From Syntrophaceae bacterium (lineage in GTDB: Bacteria > Desulfobacterota > Syntrophia > Syntrophales > PHBD01): a stretch of DNA of 64,000 nt. The position numbers and the translations under genes were made by a program. Every line of letters begins with the position of its first letter. Position 1 is the stretch's first letter. The stretch is from positions 272,936-336,935 of the forward strand of contig JABLXX010000001.1 of assembly GCA_013177825.1 (NCBI GenBank), given 5' to 3'. This document shows, piece by piece, positions 17,724 to 29,548 of this stretch. The notes beneath the pieces are model-generated. The model worked only from the letters and a program-made list of their open reading frames with translations, had not been told where the DNA came from and searched no databases.

Positions 17724-18782
17724 TCAGTGGAATGCCTTGTCTTGTGCCTGTCCTGTACCGGCGAGAAAAGCCATGGCTCGGGGCCATATTTCCTTCAGCG
17801 ACTGGTTGCCCATGAGGGTGCCGATGTGTCCCCCCGGGGAAAGCAGCTTCAGGATCCGTCGGGAGGAGACAAGACGCTCCATGGCGAATACCTGCCCGGG
17901 CGGTGTGATGTGATCCTTACTGCCGCCGATGAGGACCAGAGGACAGTGGATGTTCCTCAGATCCACGGACCGCTGGTCGATGACGAGACTGCCGGGGTGG
18001 GTCAGGCTGTTTTTCCGGAAGATCCAGTCCACGGCCTCAAGGTAGAAGCGGCCCGGCAGATTCTGAGTCGATTCGTACCAGTTGGTGAAACGCTTGAATC
18101 GCTCCAGTCCCTGCATGTCCTCCCGGAGGCACAGACCCCAGATGTTGAAATATTTGTTGAAATAATGCTCGTGGGGCTGGAGGGCCTTGAAACCCCCGAG
18201 CATGAATCCACCGGGCATCACGCCGTTGAAGGATTGAACGGCCATGCGGTAGCAGTTGTCGGGGATTTTCGAGCAGTCGCCGATGAAGGAATCCTCCGCC
18301 TCCAGGTCGATGGGGGCGGCGGCAACAATCAGCCCCGAGATTTTTTCCGGGTAGAGGGAGGCATAGATGGCCGCCTGCCATCCGCCCTGACATTGCCCTA
18401 CTAGAGCGATCTTCCTGGCTTTCACGGCCTTCATGACCTTGTCGATGCCGATGTCCGTCAGCCGGATGTAATCGAAAATGCCCAGGTTCCGGTATTCTTC
18501 CGTTGCCGGAAGCCATTCGGTCACGGCAACCTGATAGCCGTGCTCCAGGAAGACCCGTACCAGGCTTTGATCGGGCAGGTAGTCGGCGATGGTGCCGGCA
18601 TGCCCGGCCTGGGGGGGAAGAATCAAGACGGTCTTTCTGGCGCCGGGATTGCGGAACAGCCTCAAGCGAAGGGTCTGGTATTCGAACAGCACCTCATTTT
18701 CGGTTGCCCAGTCCTCTTTCAGGGGCCGATAGCAGACCGCTTTCAGGAACTCCTGGATCTGGTCCGTCATGAAATCGATCAT
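17724..18782 (-). CDS. PhaC-like alpha/beta hydrolase (class III PHA synthase type)
   Basis: The 352-residue fold contains GQCQGG with Cys131, the G-x-C-x-G-G 'lipase box' of polyhydroxyalkanoate synthases, instead of the Ser of lipases. Asp290 (SKDHITPP) and His319 (SPGGHIGTL) complete the triad; their 29-residue spacing equals that of the Asp/His pair I recall for the Allochromatium enzyme, and the length also fits class III. No phaE-like partner, phasin or phaAB genes are visible nearby. It may polymerise 3-hydroxyacyl-CoA or be a depolymerase or thioesterase relative. It is divergent from the CoA-transferase genes. Confidence 0.75.
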   Translation of the reverse strand: MIDFMTDQIQEFLKAVCYRPLKEDWATENEVLFEYQTLRLRLFRNPGARKTVLILPPQAGHAGTIADYLPDQSLVRVFLEHGYQVAVTEWLPATEEYRNLGIFDYIRLTDIGIDKVMKAVKARKIALVGQCQGGWQAAIYASLYPEKISGLIVAAAPIDLEAEDSFIGDCSKIPDNCYRMAVQSFNGVMPGGFMLGGFKALQPHEHYFNKYFNIWGLCLREDMQGLERFKRFTNWYESTQNLPGRFYLEAVDWIFRKNSLTHPGSLVIDQRSVDLRNIHCPLVLIGGSKDHITPPGQVFAMERLVSSRRILKLLSPGGHIGTLMGNQSLKEIWPRAMAFLAGTGQAQDKAFH

Positions 18783-19221
18783 GTTGTGTTTTTATTCCTT
18801 TCTGTCTTTTGGTTCCTGCCTTGGCGTCGTGTACCCAATAAAAAAAGGGAGCCCGTATCACGTGGAACGGTTCCCCCCTTTTTCAAGGCGCCTTCATGCC
18901 TGAAGAGGCGAAAAATGGCAATGGTAAAAATTTTTTATTTTAAAATATTGATGCCAATCCAACTGTTATCATGTTGTGTGTTCTGTCGGTCGGAGCCGTT
19001 GGACTTGGAGGAGGCGTCGAATCGTCCGATCGGACGGACGCCGATTCATGAAAAGGACGTCTGTCTTTGACCTTTCAGGGCAACGCCGATTGACGGTTTC
19101 GCTTTTTCTGGTAGGGTCCCCATCGGAAAACTCGAAGCGGTTTACCAGCTGAAGCGGGCCTTTATCGGCCGCTATGATCTCGTGGTGTGCCGCTCCGTTC
19201 GCAAAGGAAGGAGTACGTCTC
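18783..19221. other. Divergent intergenic region with a hairpin
   Basis: The 439-bp region between the phaC-like and CoA-transferase genes has an imperfect hairpin at 18840-18885 (AAAAAAGGGAGCCCG with CGGTTCCCCCCTTTTT), flanked by A and T runs like a bidirectional terminator. A very AT-rich patch follows at 18920-18960. A short minus-strand frame at 18969-19223 has no ribosome site and is not called. Confidence 0.5.
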
Positions 19222-20319
19222 ATGAGCAGCTTTTCTTACAGCCGGGAGGCCCTGGAGAATCTCCGGATTGCCGATCCCGCCATTCTGGACCCGCTGGTTG
19301 ACATCGAGTCCGCCCGCAAGGCTCATTTGCGCAAGGACCATGCGAAGCGGGACAAGAGGATGTCCATCCGGGAAGCCGTGGCCGAGTTCGTACAGGATGG
19401 CGACATTGCCACCGACTCGGGGTTTGCCTACGTGAGAACACCTCACCAGGCCTACTTCGAAATGATGCGCCAGGGGAAAAAGAGACTTCATTTCATCGGT
19501 TCCCCCAATACCAACCAGAGCTATCTGATCAACTACGGAGTCTGCGCATACTCTCACAATTCATACGTAGGGGCGGAAATGCGTGGGAGCGACCGGAATT
19601 ACTCCCGCCAGCTCCTGAACGGCAAGGTCGCGATCCTCTCGGAATGGAGTCACGGTTCCATGGCCCAGGGTTTCAAGGCAGCGCAGCTTGGCGCACCGGG
19701 CGTTTTCAGCAAGCAGCTGCTGGGATCGGATATTCTGCGATTCAATCCCTATGTGAAAGTCATGCAGAACCCCATGCGGGTCGATCCGGACCCGGTGACC
19801 TTCATCCCCGCCCTCTATCCGGATGTGACGGTCATTCACGTCCATGCCGCGGATAAATACGGAAACGCCAGGATCTATGGACCGGCCGTGAACGACGTCG
19901 CCCTGGCGGCGTCGGCTCGCAAGGTCATTATCACGGCTGAGGAAATCGTTCCGGAAACGGATATCCGCTACAACAACAAGGGAGTCGTCATTCCCTTCGT
20001 GTATGTGGACGCTGTTGTGGAGCTCCCGTACGGTGCCGTCCCGGGGAACATGCCCGGGTGCTATTACTGGTCCCGCCAGTGGTGGGAGAAGTTCCTGCGG
20101 TGGGGCACGCTGTCCGATGAGAACATCCGGGAGTTCCTGGATTACTGGGTCATGGACAGCAAGGACCCCTTCGACTTCGTGGAGAAGCTCGGAGGCGCCA
20201 AATGGGTCGCCCTGTCCCGCCGGATGACGAAGACGGCCGAATATGACAACGAGGACGACGGATACGATTTTGCCTACCAGTCCTACAAGCCCGGGAGCGA
20301 TTCCGGTATCTACTATTGA
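19222..20319 (+). CDS. CoA-transferase family I, subunit A
   Basis: Alpha subunit of a two-subunit acyl-CoA:acid CoA transferase, similar in layout to glutaconate and 3-oxoacid transferases. The start MSSFSYSREAL has GGAAGGAG; an upstream frame start at 19174 lacks it. Of 365 residues, MSIREAVAEFVQDGDIATDSGF opens the NagB/RpiA-like fold and VIHVHAADKYGNARIYGP is the usual core segment. It is followed after 14 bp by subunit B. The substrate is not readable; proximity to the BKACE and PhaC-like genes suggests a keto or hydroxyacyl ester. Confidence 0.88.
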   Translation: MSSFSYSREALENLRIADPAILDPLVDIESARKAHLRKDHAKRDKRMSIREAVAEFVQDGDIATDSGFAYVRTPHQAYFEMMRQGKKRLHFIGSPNTNQSYLINYGVCAYSHNSYVGAEMRGSDRNYSRQLLNGKVAILSEWSHGSMAQGFKAAQLGAPGVFSKQLLGSDILRFNPYVKVMQNPMRVDPDPVTFIPALYPDVTVIHVHAADKYGNARIYGPAVNDVALAASARKVIITAEEIVPETDIRYNNKGVVIPFVYVDAVVELPYGAVPGNMPGCYYWSRQWWEKFLRWGTLSDENIREFLDYWVMDSKDPFDFVEKLGGAKWVALSRRMTKTAEYDNEDDGYDFAYQSYKPGSDSGIYY

Positions 20320-20333
20320 GGAAAGGGGATGTC

Positions 20334-21122
20334 ATGGAAGCAGCAAAACCCGCCAATCCTCTGGAAATGATTGCCTATGTTCTCTCGCTGCAGATCCGGG
20401 ACCATCAGGTTGTCTATGTCGGAACGGGTCTGCCCATGGTTGCGGCGATCCTGGCGAGAAAGACCCACGCCCCGCACATCACGATGGTCTATGAATCGGG
20501 CGGGCAGGACCCCATCCCGGGAGACATGCCGTGGTCCGTCGGGGATCCCTTCACGTGGAGAAAAGCGGCGCTGATCCAGGAAATGGCCTATTCCTTCGCC
20601 CAGGCCTACAACGGTTATGTGGACATCGCCTTCCTGGGATTCGCCCAGGTCGACATGTACGGCAATGTCAACACCCATCAGATCGGGACGGATTTTCTCC
20701 ACCCCAAGGTCCGCCTGACCGGTTCCGGAGGTAACAATGATCTCACCTCCGTCACCGAAAATATCGTACTCGTGGGACTGCACACTCCGGACAAGTTTCT
20801 CCCCCGGGTGGATTTTATTACAAGTGTTGGCCACCTGAACGGAGGGAACTCGAGAAGGGAAGCGGGACTCCCGGGAAACGGCCCCGTGGCGGTGGTGACC
20901 AACGCCGGTGTCCTCGACTTTGAACCGGCTACCAAGCGCATGCGCGTTCAATCCCTGCAACCCGGGATGACCTTCGAATTTGCCCAGATGTGCACCGGCT
21001 TCGAGCTGTTGAGGCCGGAAGGAGACATTCCGGTGACGCCAGTACCCGACCGGGCCGTTCTGGATATCCTGCGAACGGAGGTGGATCCTCACGGCATCTT
21101 CACGAAGATTCCAGGCCTGTAG
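20334..21122 (+). CDS. CoA-transferase family I, subunit B
   Basis: Beta subunit, 262 residues. VYVGTGLPMVAAILARKTHAP forms the first strand-helix unit. VYESGGQDP places a Glu where family I transferases carry the CoA-thioester-forming Glu of the (S)ENG-type motif, so a true transferase is favoured over the hydrolase-like relatives that lack it. QVDMYGNVNTHQIG and GSGGNND are further family segments. The ribosome site is AAAGGGG, and translation is coupled by short spacing to subunit A. Confidence 0.88.
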   Translation: MEAAKPANPLEMIAYVLSLQIRDHQVVYVGTGLPMVAAILARKTHAPHITMVYESGGQDPIPGDMPWSVGDPFTWRKAALIQEMAYSFAQAYNGYVDIAFLGFAQVDMYGNVNTHQIGTDFLHPKVRLTGSGGNNDLTSVTENIVLVGLHTPDKFLPRVDFITSVGHLNGGNSRREAGLPGNGPVAVVTNAGVLDFEPATKRMRVQSLQPGMTFEFAQMCTGFELLRPEGDIPVTPVPDRAVLDILRTEVDPHGIFTKIPGL

Positions 21123-21244
21123 GACAGGCCCGCGCCGAGGCCATACAGCGCTTGAATCCCCTTGACATGGGGGGCCTTTCTCCGCTACAAGCGAAGCCTC
21201 TTGCCGGTGGGAATGGAGGGTTCCCCGGGACAGGGAGGGATTGT

Positions 21245-21727
21245 ATGGAAAAGATGCCTATCACCCGGGCCGGGTTCGAGAAGCTGAAGAAGGACTTGGA
21301 GCATCTGAGAAACGTAGATCTTCCGGAAAACGTCCGGGACATCGAAGTGGCCAGGGCACACGGAGATCTTTCGGAAAATGCGGAATACAAGTCCGCCAAG
21401 GAGCGGCAGGCTTTTATCCACGCGCGGATCAAGGAAGTGGAGCAGAACCTGTCCGCCTGTCAGGTCATCGAGGTGAAAGCGGCCGCCGACGGCCGGGCCG
21501 TCTTCGGCTGCACCGTGGCTATTGACGATCTCAAGAGCGGCGATACCACCGAGTACCGTCTGGTCGGTCCCTTTGAATCGGATATCGCGGAGAACAAGAT
21601 CTCCGTGACCTCACCCATCGGCCGGGCTCTCGTCGGGCGGAAGATCGGCGAGCAGATCCGGGTCCAGGTCCCGGGCGGTGTGCGGGAGATTGAGATCGCC
21701 GACGTTTTCGTGGAGCCGGAAGACTGA
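21245..21727 (+). CDS. greA: Transcription elongation factor GreA
   Basis: Rescues backtracked RNA polymerase by stimulating transcript cleavage. The 160-residue protein has the N-terminal coiled coil with the acidic tip (HGDLSENAEYKSAKERQ) that enters the polymerase channel, and the C-terminal FKBP-like domain (SPIGRALVGRKIGEQI). GGGAGGG lies before the ATG; a longer frame back to 20990 overlaps the CoA-transferase gene and is rejected. It stands alone, convergent to the atp operon and separated from it by a bidirectional terminator. Confidence 0.97.
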   Translation: MEKMPITRAGFEKLKKDLEHLRNVDLPENVRDIEVARAHGDLSENAEYKSAKERQAFIHARIKEVEQNLSACQVIEVKAAADGRAVFGCTVAIDDLKSGDTTEYRLVGPFESDIAENKISVTSPIGRALVGRKIGEQIRVQVPGGVREIEIADVFVEPED

Positions 21728-21753
21728 TCGCCGGCTCACGGTAAAATGATAAA

Positions 21754-21787
21754 AGAAAAGCCGGGAATGGATGTTCCCGGCTTTTCT
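21754..21787. terminator. Bidirectional terminator between greA and atpC
   Basis: AGAAAAGCCGGGAA pairs perfectly with TTCCCGGCTTTTCT around a 6-nt loop (14 bp). The A-rich and T-rich ends give U-runs on both strands, so it can end greA and the atp operon. Confidence 0.9.
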
Positions 21788-21826
21788 GCATTCGGATCCG
21801 GCCCCGAGGGGCCATACCGGCTCGGT

Positions 21827-22234
21827 TCAGTTTTTCTCAGCTACGCTCAGGCGGATCAGGGCCTTGTCCAGCGTGGCCTTCGCCTTGTCGTATTCGGGGT
21901 CTTCCTTGGAGAGTTTTGCCATCTTCTCCTCGGCAAGCTGCTTCGCCCGCTGGGCGCGCTCCTTGTCGATCATATCCGACCGCTCGGCGCTCTCCACCAG
22001 AATCGTAACTTTCGTCGCGGTAACTTCCACGTAGCCGTCGGCAACGGCGAAGTTCCGCTTTTTCCCCTCCTGGGTGAAGCTCAGGGCACCAATGTCCACC
22101 CCGCTCAAGAGAGCCGCATGCCCTTTCAGGACCCCAAACTCTCCCTCCGATCCGGGAACGGTGATCTCTTCAACTTTCCCGTTGAATACCATCCGCTCGG
22201 GGGTGACAATTTCCACCATCAACTCATCAGCCAT
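21827..22234 (-). CDS. atpC: ATP synthase epsilon subunit
   Basis: Last gene of the F1 operon, 135 residues. The N-terminal beta sandwich ([39 protein letters not shown]) is complete, and the C-terminal helical hairpin that can inhibit rotation is present ([20 protein letters not shown] onward). It follows atpD after 4 bp. Confidence 0.96.
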   Translation of the reverse strand: MADELMVEIVTPERMVFNGKVEEITVPGSEGEFGVLKGHAALLSGVDIGALSFTQEGKKRNFAVADGYVEVTATKVTILVESAERSDMIDKERAQRAKQLAEEKMAKLSKEDPEYDKAKATLDKALIRLSVAEKN

Positions 22235-22238
22235 GGAA

Positions 22239-24564
<2,326 letters not shown>

Positions 24565-24615
24565 GACAACGGACTCCCTTTCTGTTTACGGATGCTTCGG
24601 TTCTCCCCCGGGGGA

Positions 24616-26127
<1,512 letters not shown>

Positions 26128-26130
26128 GCC

Positions 26131-26676
26131 TTATATTTCCTCCCCTAAGAGATTCCTGATGTTGTTCAATTGCGTCCGGACGCTCCCGTCATAGACCGTA
26201 TCACCGACACGGACCACAATACCGGCCAGAAGGGAGGGATCCTCCATGACGGACATGTCCGCCTTTCTCTTCGTGATCTCCTCCAACTGCTTCAAGAGAC
26301 TGGCCTGCTGTTCCGCGCTCAGCGGATAAGCCGTCCGAACGGATACCTGGACCCTCTGAAGGGTCTTGTCCATCATGTCCCGGTAACTGGCGACGATCTC
26401 ATCCAAAAGACCGATCCGGCCCTTGTCCACCAGGAGGCCGAGAAAGTTGGCCGTCAGCGGGGACAATTCGATCCGCCCGAGCAGATAGTCCATGATCTGC
26501 TTCTTTTCGATGTGGTTGAAGACAGGGTTGGCGAAGAATTCCTTGAGATCCTTACTGGAGGCCAAAACCCCGGAAAAGCGGTTCAGGTCCTCGTAGAACA
26601 CCTCATACTTGTTTTCCTCGCCGGCGAGTTCAAAGAACGCCTTGGCATATCGCTTGGAAATCTCGCTGCCGATCAA
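26131..26676 (-). CDS. atpH: ATP synthase delta subunit
   Basis: Joins the peripheral stalk to the top of F1. The 181-residue frame starts at TTG (IGSEISKRYAKAFFELA), overlapping the atpF stop as CATTGA, with AAGGTGGTG upstream. The C-terminal PSLLAGIVVRVGDTVYDGSVRTQL is the family signature. Confidence 0.95.
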   Translation of the reverse strand: MIGSEISKRYAKAFFELAGEENKYEVFYEDLNRFSGVLASSKDLKEFFANPVFNHIEKKQIMDYLLGRIELSPLTANFLGLLVDKGRIGLLDEIVASYRDMMDKTLQRVQVSVRTAYPLSAEQQASLLKQLEEITKRKADMSVMEDPSLLAGIVVRVGDTVYDGSVRTQLNNIRNLLGEEI

Positions 26677-27287
26677 TGTTTGGTCACCACCTTGTCTAAG
26701 TAGTCCCGCACCATGTCATTGTGATCCTGGGCGGTGATGTTCTTTTTGAGGATCTCTTCGGCCATTTCCACGGCAAGCTGGGCCGCTTCCAATCGAAGCG
26801 CCGCACTCCCCTTCTGGAACTCCTGTTCCATCCGGGCTTTCGTGTCTTCCTGCATTTTTTCCGCCGCTTTCTTGGCGTCGGCGATGATCTTATCCTTTTC
26901 CGCCTGTCCCTGAGCCTTGATGATTTCAGCGATCCCGCTGATCTCATCGGTCATCTTGGTCAGCCGGGAAGAATATTCATCGAACTTCTTCCGGGCCTCG
27001 GCCTTCTGGGCCTCCGTGTCATCAATCTCGGTACGGATTGAGGCACGCCGTCCGACAAAGAACTCCTTGACCTTCTTGGCCAGAAGCCACCAGAGAAGAC
27101 CCACGAGGATGGCGAAGTTGATGACCTTGAACATGAATTCTTTCATATTGGCGCCGCCGCCCTCGCTGTGCTCTCCACCACCCGCGGCCAGTAAATCGGG
27201 CGACCAGGCGAGAATCAGGAGCCCCGTAAGGGTCAGGGCGAGGTACATTCCGCGCGAGCGCAACATTTCAGTAAACCGATCCTTCAT
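26673..27287 (-). CDS. atpF: ATP synthase b subunit
   Basis: Peripheral stalk subunit of 204 residues. Unusually it has two N-terminal hydrophobic segments: a signal-peptide-like one (MYLALTLTGLLILAWSPDLLAA, partly) and, after a Gly/Glu-rich linker, the membrane helix VINFAILVGLLWWLLAKKV. The rest is a long charged coiled coil. It overlaps atpF' by one base (TAATG) and atpH by four. Confidence 0.93.
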   Translation of the reverse strand: MKDRFTEMLRSRGMYLALTLTGLLILAWSPDLLAAGGGEHSEGGGANMKEFMFKVINFAILVGLLWWLLAKKVKEFFVGRRASIRTEIDDTEAQKAEARKKFDEYSSRLTKMTDEISGIAEIIKAQGQAEKDKIIADAKKAAEKMQEDTKARMEQEFQKGSAALRLEAAQLAVEMAEEILKKNITAQDHNDMVRDYLDKVVTKH

Positions 27288-27715
27288 TACTGGAGACTCC
27301 TTCCCAACACTTTCTCAGCGATCTCCAAGGACAGGCGCTGGGACTGGTTTTTCAGGACGCCACGGGCCTCGTCGATCTCGCGGTTCATTTTCCCCTGGAA
27401 CTCTTCCATCATCTTCGGAATGACGCCTCGTACCGCATCGACAATCTTCCGAGCCTCTTCGGCGCCTTCCTTTACGTATTCCGCTTTTTGTTCCATGGCG
27501 GCCTGCTTGGCCTTGCGGACGGCCTCCTCGTACTCGGCCATCTTCTTTTCGACGGCCTCGTGAAGACCGCGAACCTCGTCCCGGGCACCATCGAACTGCT
27601 GTTTGCGCTTCTCCATAATCCCGAGAATGGGTTTGTAAAGGAGAACATTCAGGATAAAGATTAGAACGATGAAATTAACCAGTTGCAGCCAAAGGGTGGA
27701 GTCGATGTCGATCAC
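27287..27715 (-). CDS. atpF': ATP synthase b' subunit
   Basis: Second peripheral-stalk b-type subunit, 142 residues. A membrane helix (LWLQLVNFIVLIFILNVLLYKPI) is followed by a coiled coil with KRKQQFDGARDEVRGL. Start is GTG, with GAGAGGTAAG upstream. It is the first gene of the operon; genes for a and c are not in the window, consistent with the split F0/F1 arrangement of many Desulfobacterota. Confidence 0.93.
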   Translation of the reverse strand: MIDIDSTLWLQLVNFIVLIFILNVLLYKPILGIMEKRKQQFDGARDEVRGLHEAVEKKMAEYEEAVRKAKQAAMEQKAEYVKEGAEEARKIVDAVRGVIPKMMEEFQGKMNREIDEARGVLKNQSQRLSLEIAEKVLGRSLQ

Positions 27716-27738
27716 GGCGTCTTACCTCTCTTGAAACA

Positions 27739-27774
27739 TAAAAAAGCCGAGTGGAGAAACTTCTACACTCGGCT
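27739..27774 (-). terminator. Intrinsic terminator or attenuator in the atp leader
   Basis: On the minus strand AGCCGAGTG (27774-27766) pairs with CACTCGGCT (27753-27745), with four more inner pairs (AGAA/TTCT), and a U-run (TTTTTTA) follows. It lies 30 bp upstream of the atpF' start codon and downstream of the predicted atp promoter. It should therefore either terminate a separate short RNA or attenuate the operon. Confidence 0.75.
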
Positions 27775-27900
27775 ACTATTTCTTAGCGATCTGGCGAATC
27801 GATAAATGAAGGCGATTATCTCAACAGGCTTTACCCTGTATTGCATGTCCCCGAATACAGTCACCCAACACCCCTGCGTGAAACCCCATGGTAGTAAAGC
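27745..27900 (-). ncRNA. Candidate structured leader RNA / small RNA ahead of the atp operon
   Basis: About 155 nt between a predicted promoter and an intrinsic terminator carry several complementary segments. GCTTTAC (27900-27894) pairs with GTAAAGC (27834-27828). CTGTATT pairs with AATACAG within 27860-27836. The same region can instead form ACAGG-GTAAAG-CCTGT (27839-27824), which excludes both, and a GATAA/TTATC hairpin follows. Mutually exclusive pairings before a terminator suggest a regulated leader, but a free small RNA fits equally. It matches no riboswitch or 6S RNA that I know. Confidence 0.45.
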
Positions 27901-27905
27901 GCGGA

Positions 27906-27935
27906 CTTCTAACCATAACTGGGAAGGCTTGTCAA
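27906..27935 (-). promoter_or_regulatory. Sigma-70-type promoter for the atp leader
   Basis: Minus-strand TTGACA (27935-27930), an 18-bp spacer, then TAGAAG (27911-27906; 4 of 6). Initiation near 27900 gives a 5' leader of about 185 nt before atpF'. Confidence 0.5.
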
Positions 27936-28009
27936 GCAGTTTTTGCCGTTTATGACTCTTGGTCAGCGTTGCGATGCGGGCCGCATATATGTATGAAATG
28001 ACAGATCAT

Positions 28010-28375
28010 TCATCCGTCGTTCGGCGGGTCGTCGTCGGCCTGTTGCATCTGGCAATGCCCGGTGTAAAAACCTCCCGCTTCGCATACAAGAACAGCCGTG
28101 TGAATGTCACCCCGGAGGCTTCCCGTCGGGGTCACGTGGATCGACTCGCGTGCCGTTATGGCTCCCAGAACGGCACCGCTGATCCGGACCGACGGGACGT
28201 CGATGTCGGCCTCGATCCGCGCCCCCTCGCCGATCACGAGCAAGCCGTCCCCGATGATGCGACCCGACACGTCTCCATCGATTCGGATGGAGCCGCGAAA
28301 GGTCAGGTTTCCCTGAAAGGACGAGCCCCTGCTCAGAAATGCCTGGATATCATCCGCCTTTTTTTTCCCGAACAT
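28010..28375 (-). CDS. Bactofilin
   Basis: Self-assembling cytoskeletal protein, 121 residues. A short N-terminal tail (MFGKKKADDIQAFL) precedes a DUF583 beta-helix of repeated turns (SFQGNLTFRGSIRIDGDVSGRI-like), ending in a polar tail. Bactofilins recruit cell-wall enzymes; next to rodA, PBP2 and mre genes this protein probably acts in cell-shape or wall growth. The stop is about 110 bp from the atp promoter. Confidence 0.9.
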   Translation of the reverse strand: MFGKKKADDIQAFLSRGSSFQGNLTFRGSIRIDGDVSGRIIGDGLLVIGEGARIEADIDVPSVRISGAVLGAITARESIHVTPTGSLRGDIHTAVLVCEAGGFYTGHCQMQQADDDPPNDG

Positions 28376-28438
28376 GATTCCTCCTGCCGATGGAATCCCG
28401 TCCGCCCCGGATTGCCGGATGCATCTTCCCGGCCATGG

Positions 28439-29548
28439 TCAGGACTGGAGGATGTAGCGACGAACGCTAATATTCAAGAGCAGTCCCACGGCGGTCATCA
28501 TAACCACCAGAGAGGACCCCCCGTAACTGATGAAGGGCAGAGGAATGCCCACGACGGGAAGAAGCCCCAGCACCATGCCGATGTTGATGAAGACCTCCCA
28601 GAAGAAAAGCATCGTGATTCCGAAGGCAATCAGCATCCCTGCGTAGTCCCGGGCATGGCGGGCAATTTTGACTCCCCAGAGAATGAGGGCCAGAAACAGC
28701 AGCACCAGCACCAGGCCGCCCAGGAATCCCCACTCTTCGGCAAATACGGAGAAGATGAAATCCGTCTGCTGTTCCGGAAGGAATTTGAGCTGGGTCTGGG
28801 TTCCTTTCAGAAATCCCTTCCCGAGGAAACCGCCGGAGCCCACGGCTATCATGGATTGGAGAATGTGATAGCCCGTCCCCAGCGGATCCTGGTTCGGGTC
28901 CAGAAACGTCATGAGCCGCTGCTTTTGATAGTCCTTCAGGAAAAACCAGGCCGCCGGAAGCAGGGTCAGGATTCCTCCCGCTGCCAGCAGGAAGGATTTC
29001 AGGCGCACGCCGACAAAAAAGACCATCGAAACGAAGATGATCAGCAGCATCAGGGCGGTCCCCAGGTCCGGCTGCTTGAGAATGATCAGGAACGGCAGGA
29101 AAGCAATCAGGAACGGGATCGCCAGTTCGCGCAGGCGATAGGGCCGCGGGATGCGGTGTTCGTGAAAGTATCGGGCCAGCGCCGGGATGAGGGTGAGCTT
29201 CATCAGCTCCGATGGCTGAAACGAGAACCCTCCCAGGTTGATCCACCGCTGGGACCCCTTGACGGCGGTTCCGAGAAAGAAGACGGTAATCAGCAGAGCG
29301 ATGGAGAATCCGTAAATAACATATGCATGGCGGGCGATGAACCGGTAATCCACGGAAAAGGCGATGAACATGGCCAGGATGCCGATGGTCAGCGACTGCA
29401 TCTGCTTGATGTAGAGAGGCGTATGGCGGGCATCGGCCAGGCTGTAACCCGTGCTGTAGATGTTCATGACACCGACGAAACAGATGATCAGAATCATCCC
29501 GAACAGCGTCCAGTCGAAATTGAGAAGCAGCCTGCGGTCGAACTTCAC
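28439..29548 (-). CDS. rodA: Rod-shape SEDS glycosyltransferase RodA
   Basis: Polymerises peptidoglycan glycan strands during elongation. The 369-residue protein has about ten membrane helices and SEDS signatures QRWINLGGFSFQPSELMK, KQPDLGTALMLL and ISYGGSSL. The GTG start overlaps the PBP2 stop by four bases, so the transferase and transpeptidase are translationally coupled. Confidence 0.95.
   Translation of the reverse strand: MKFDRRLLLNFDWTLFGMILIICFVGVMNIYSTGYSLADARHTPLYIKQMQSLTIGILAMFIAFSVDYRFIARHAYVIYGFSIALLITVFFLGTAVKGSQRWINLGGFSFQPSELMKLTLIPALARYFHEHRIPRPYRLRELAIPFLIAFLPFLIILKQPDLGTALMLLIIFVSMVFFVGVRLKSFLLAAGGILTLLPAAWFFLKDYQKQRLMTFLDPNQDPLGTGYHILQSMIAVGSGGFLGKGFLKGTQTQLKFLPEQQTDFIFSVFAEEWGFLGGLVLVLLFLALILWGVKIARHARDYAGMLIAFGITMLFFWEVFINIGMVLGLLPVVGIPLPFISYGGSSLVVMMTAVGLLLNISVRRYILQS

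Noticed and set aside
27745-27900. 6S RNA in the atp leader
   Set aside because: It lacks the long symmetric rod with central bubble; the pairings are short and alternative.
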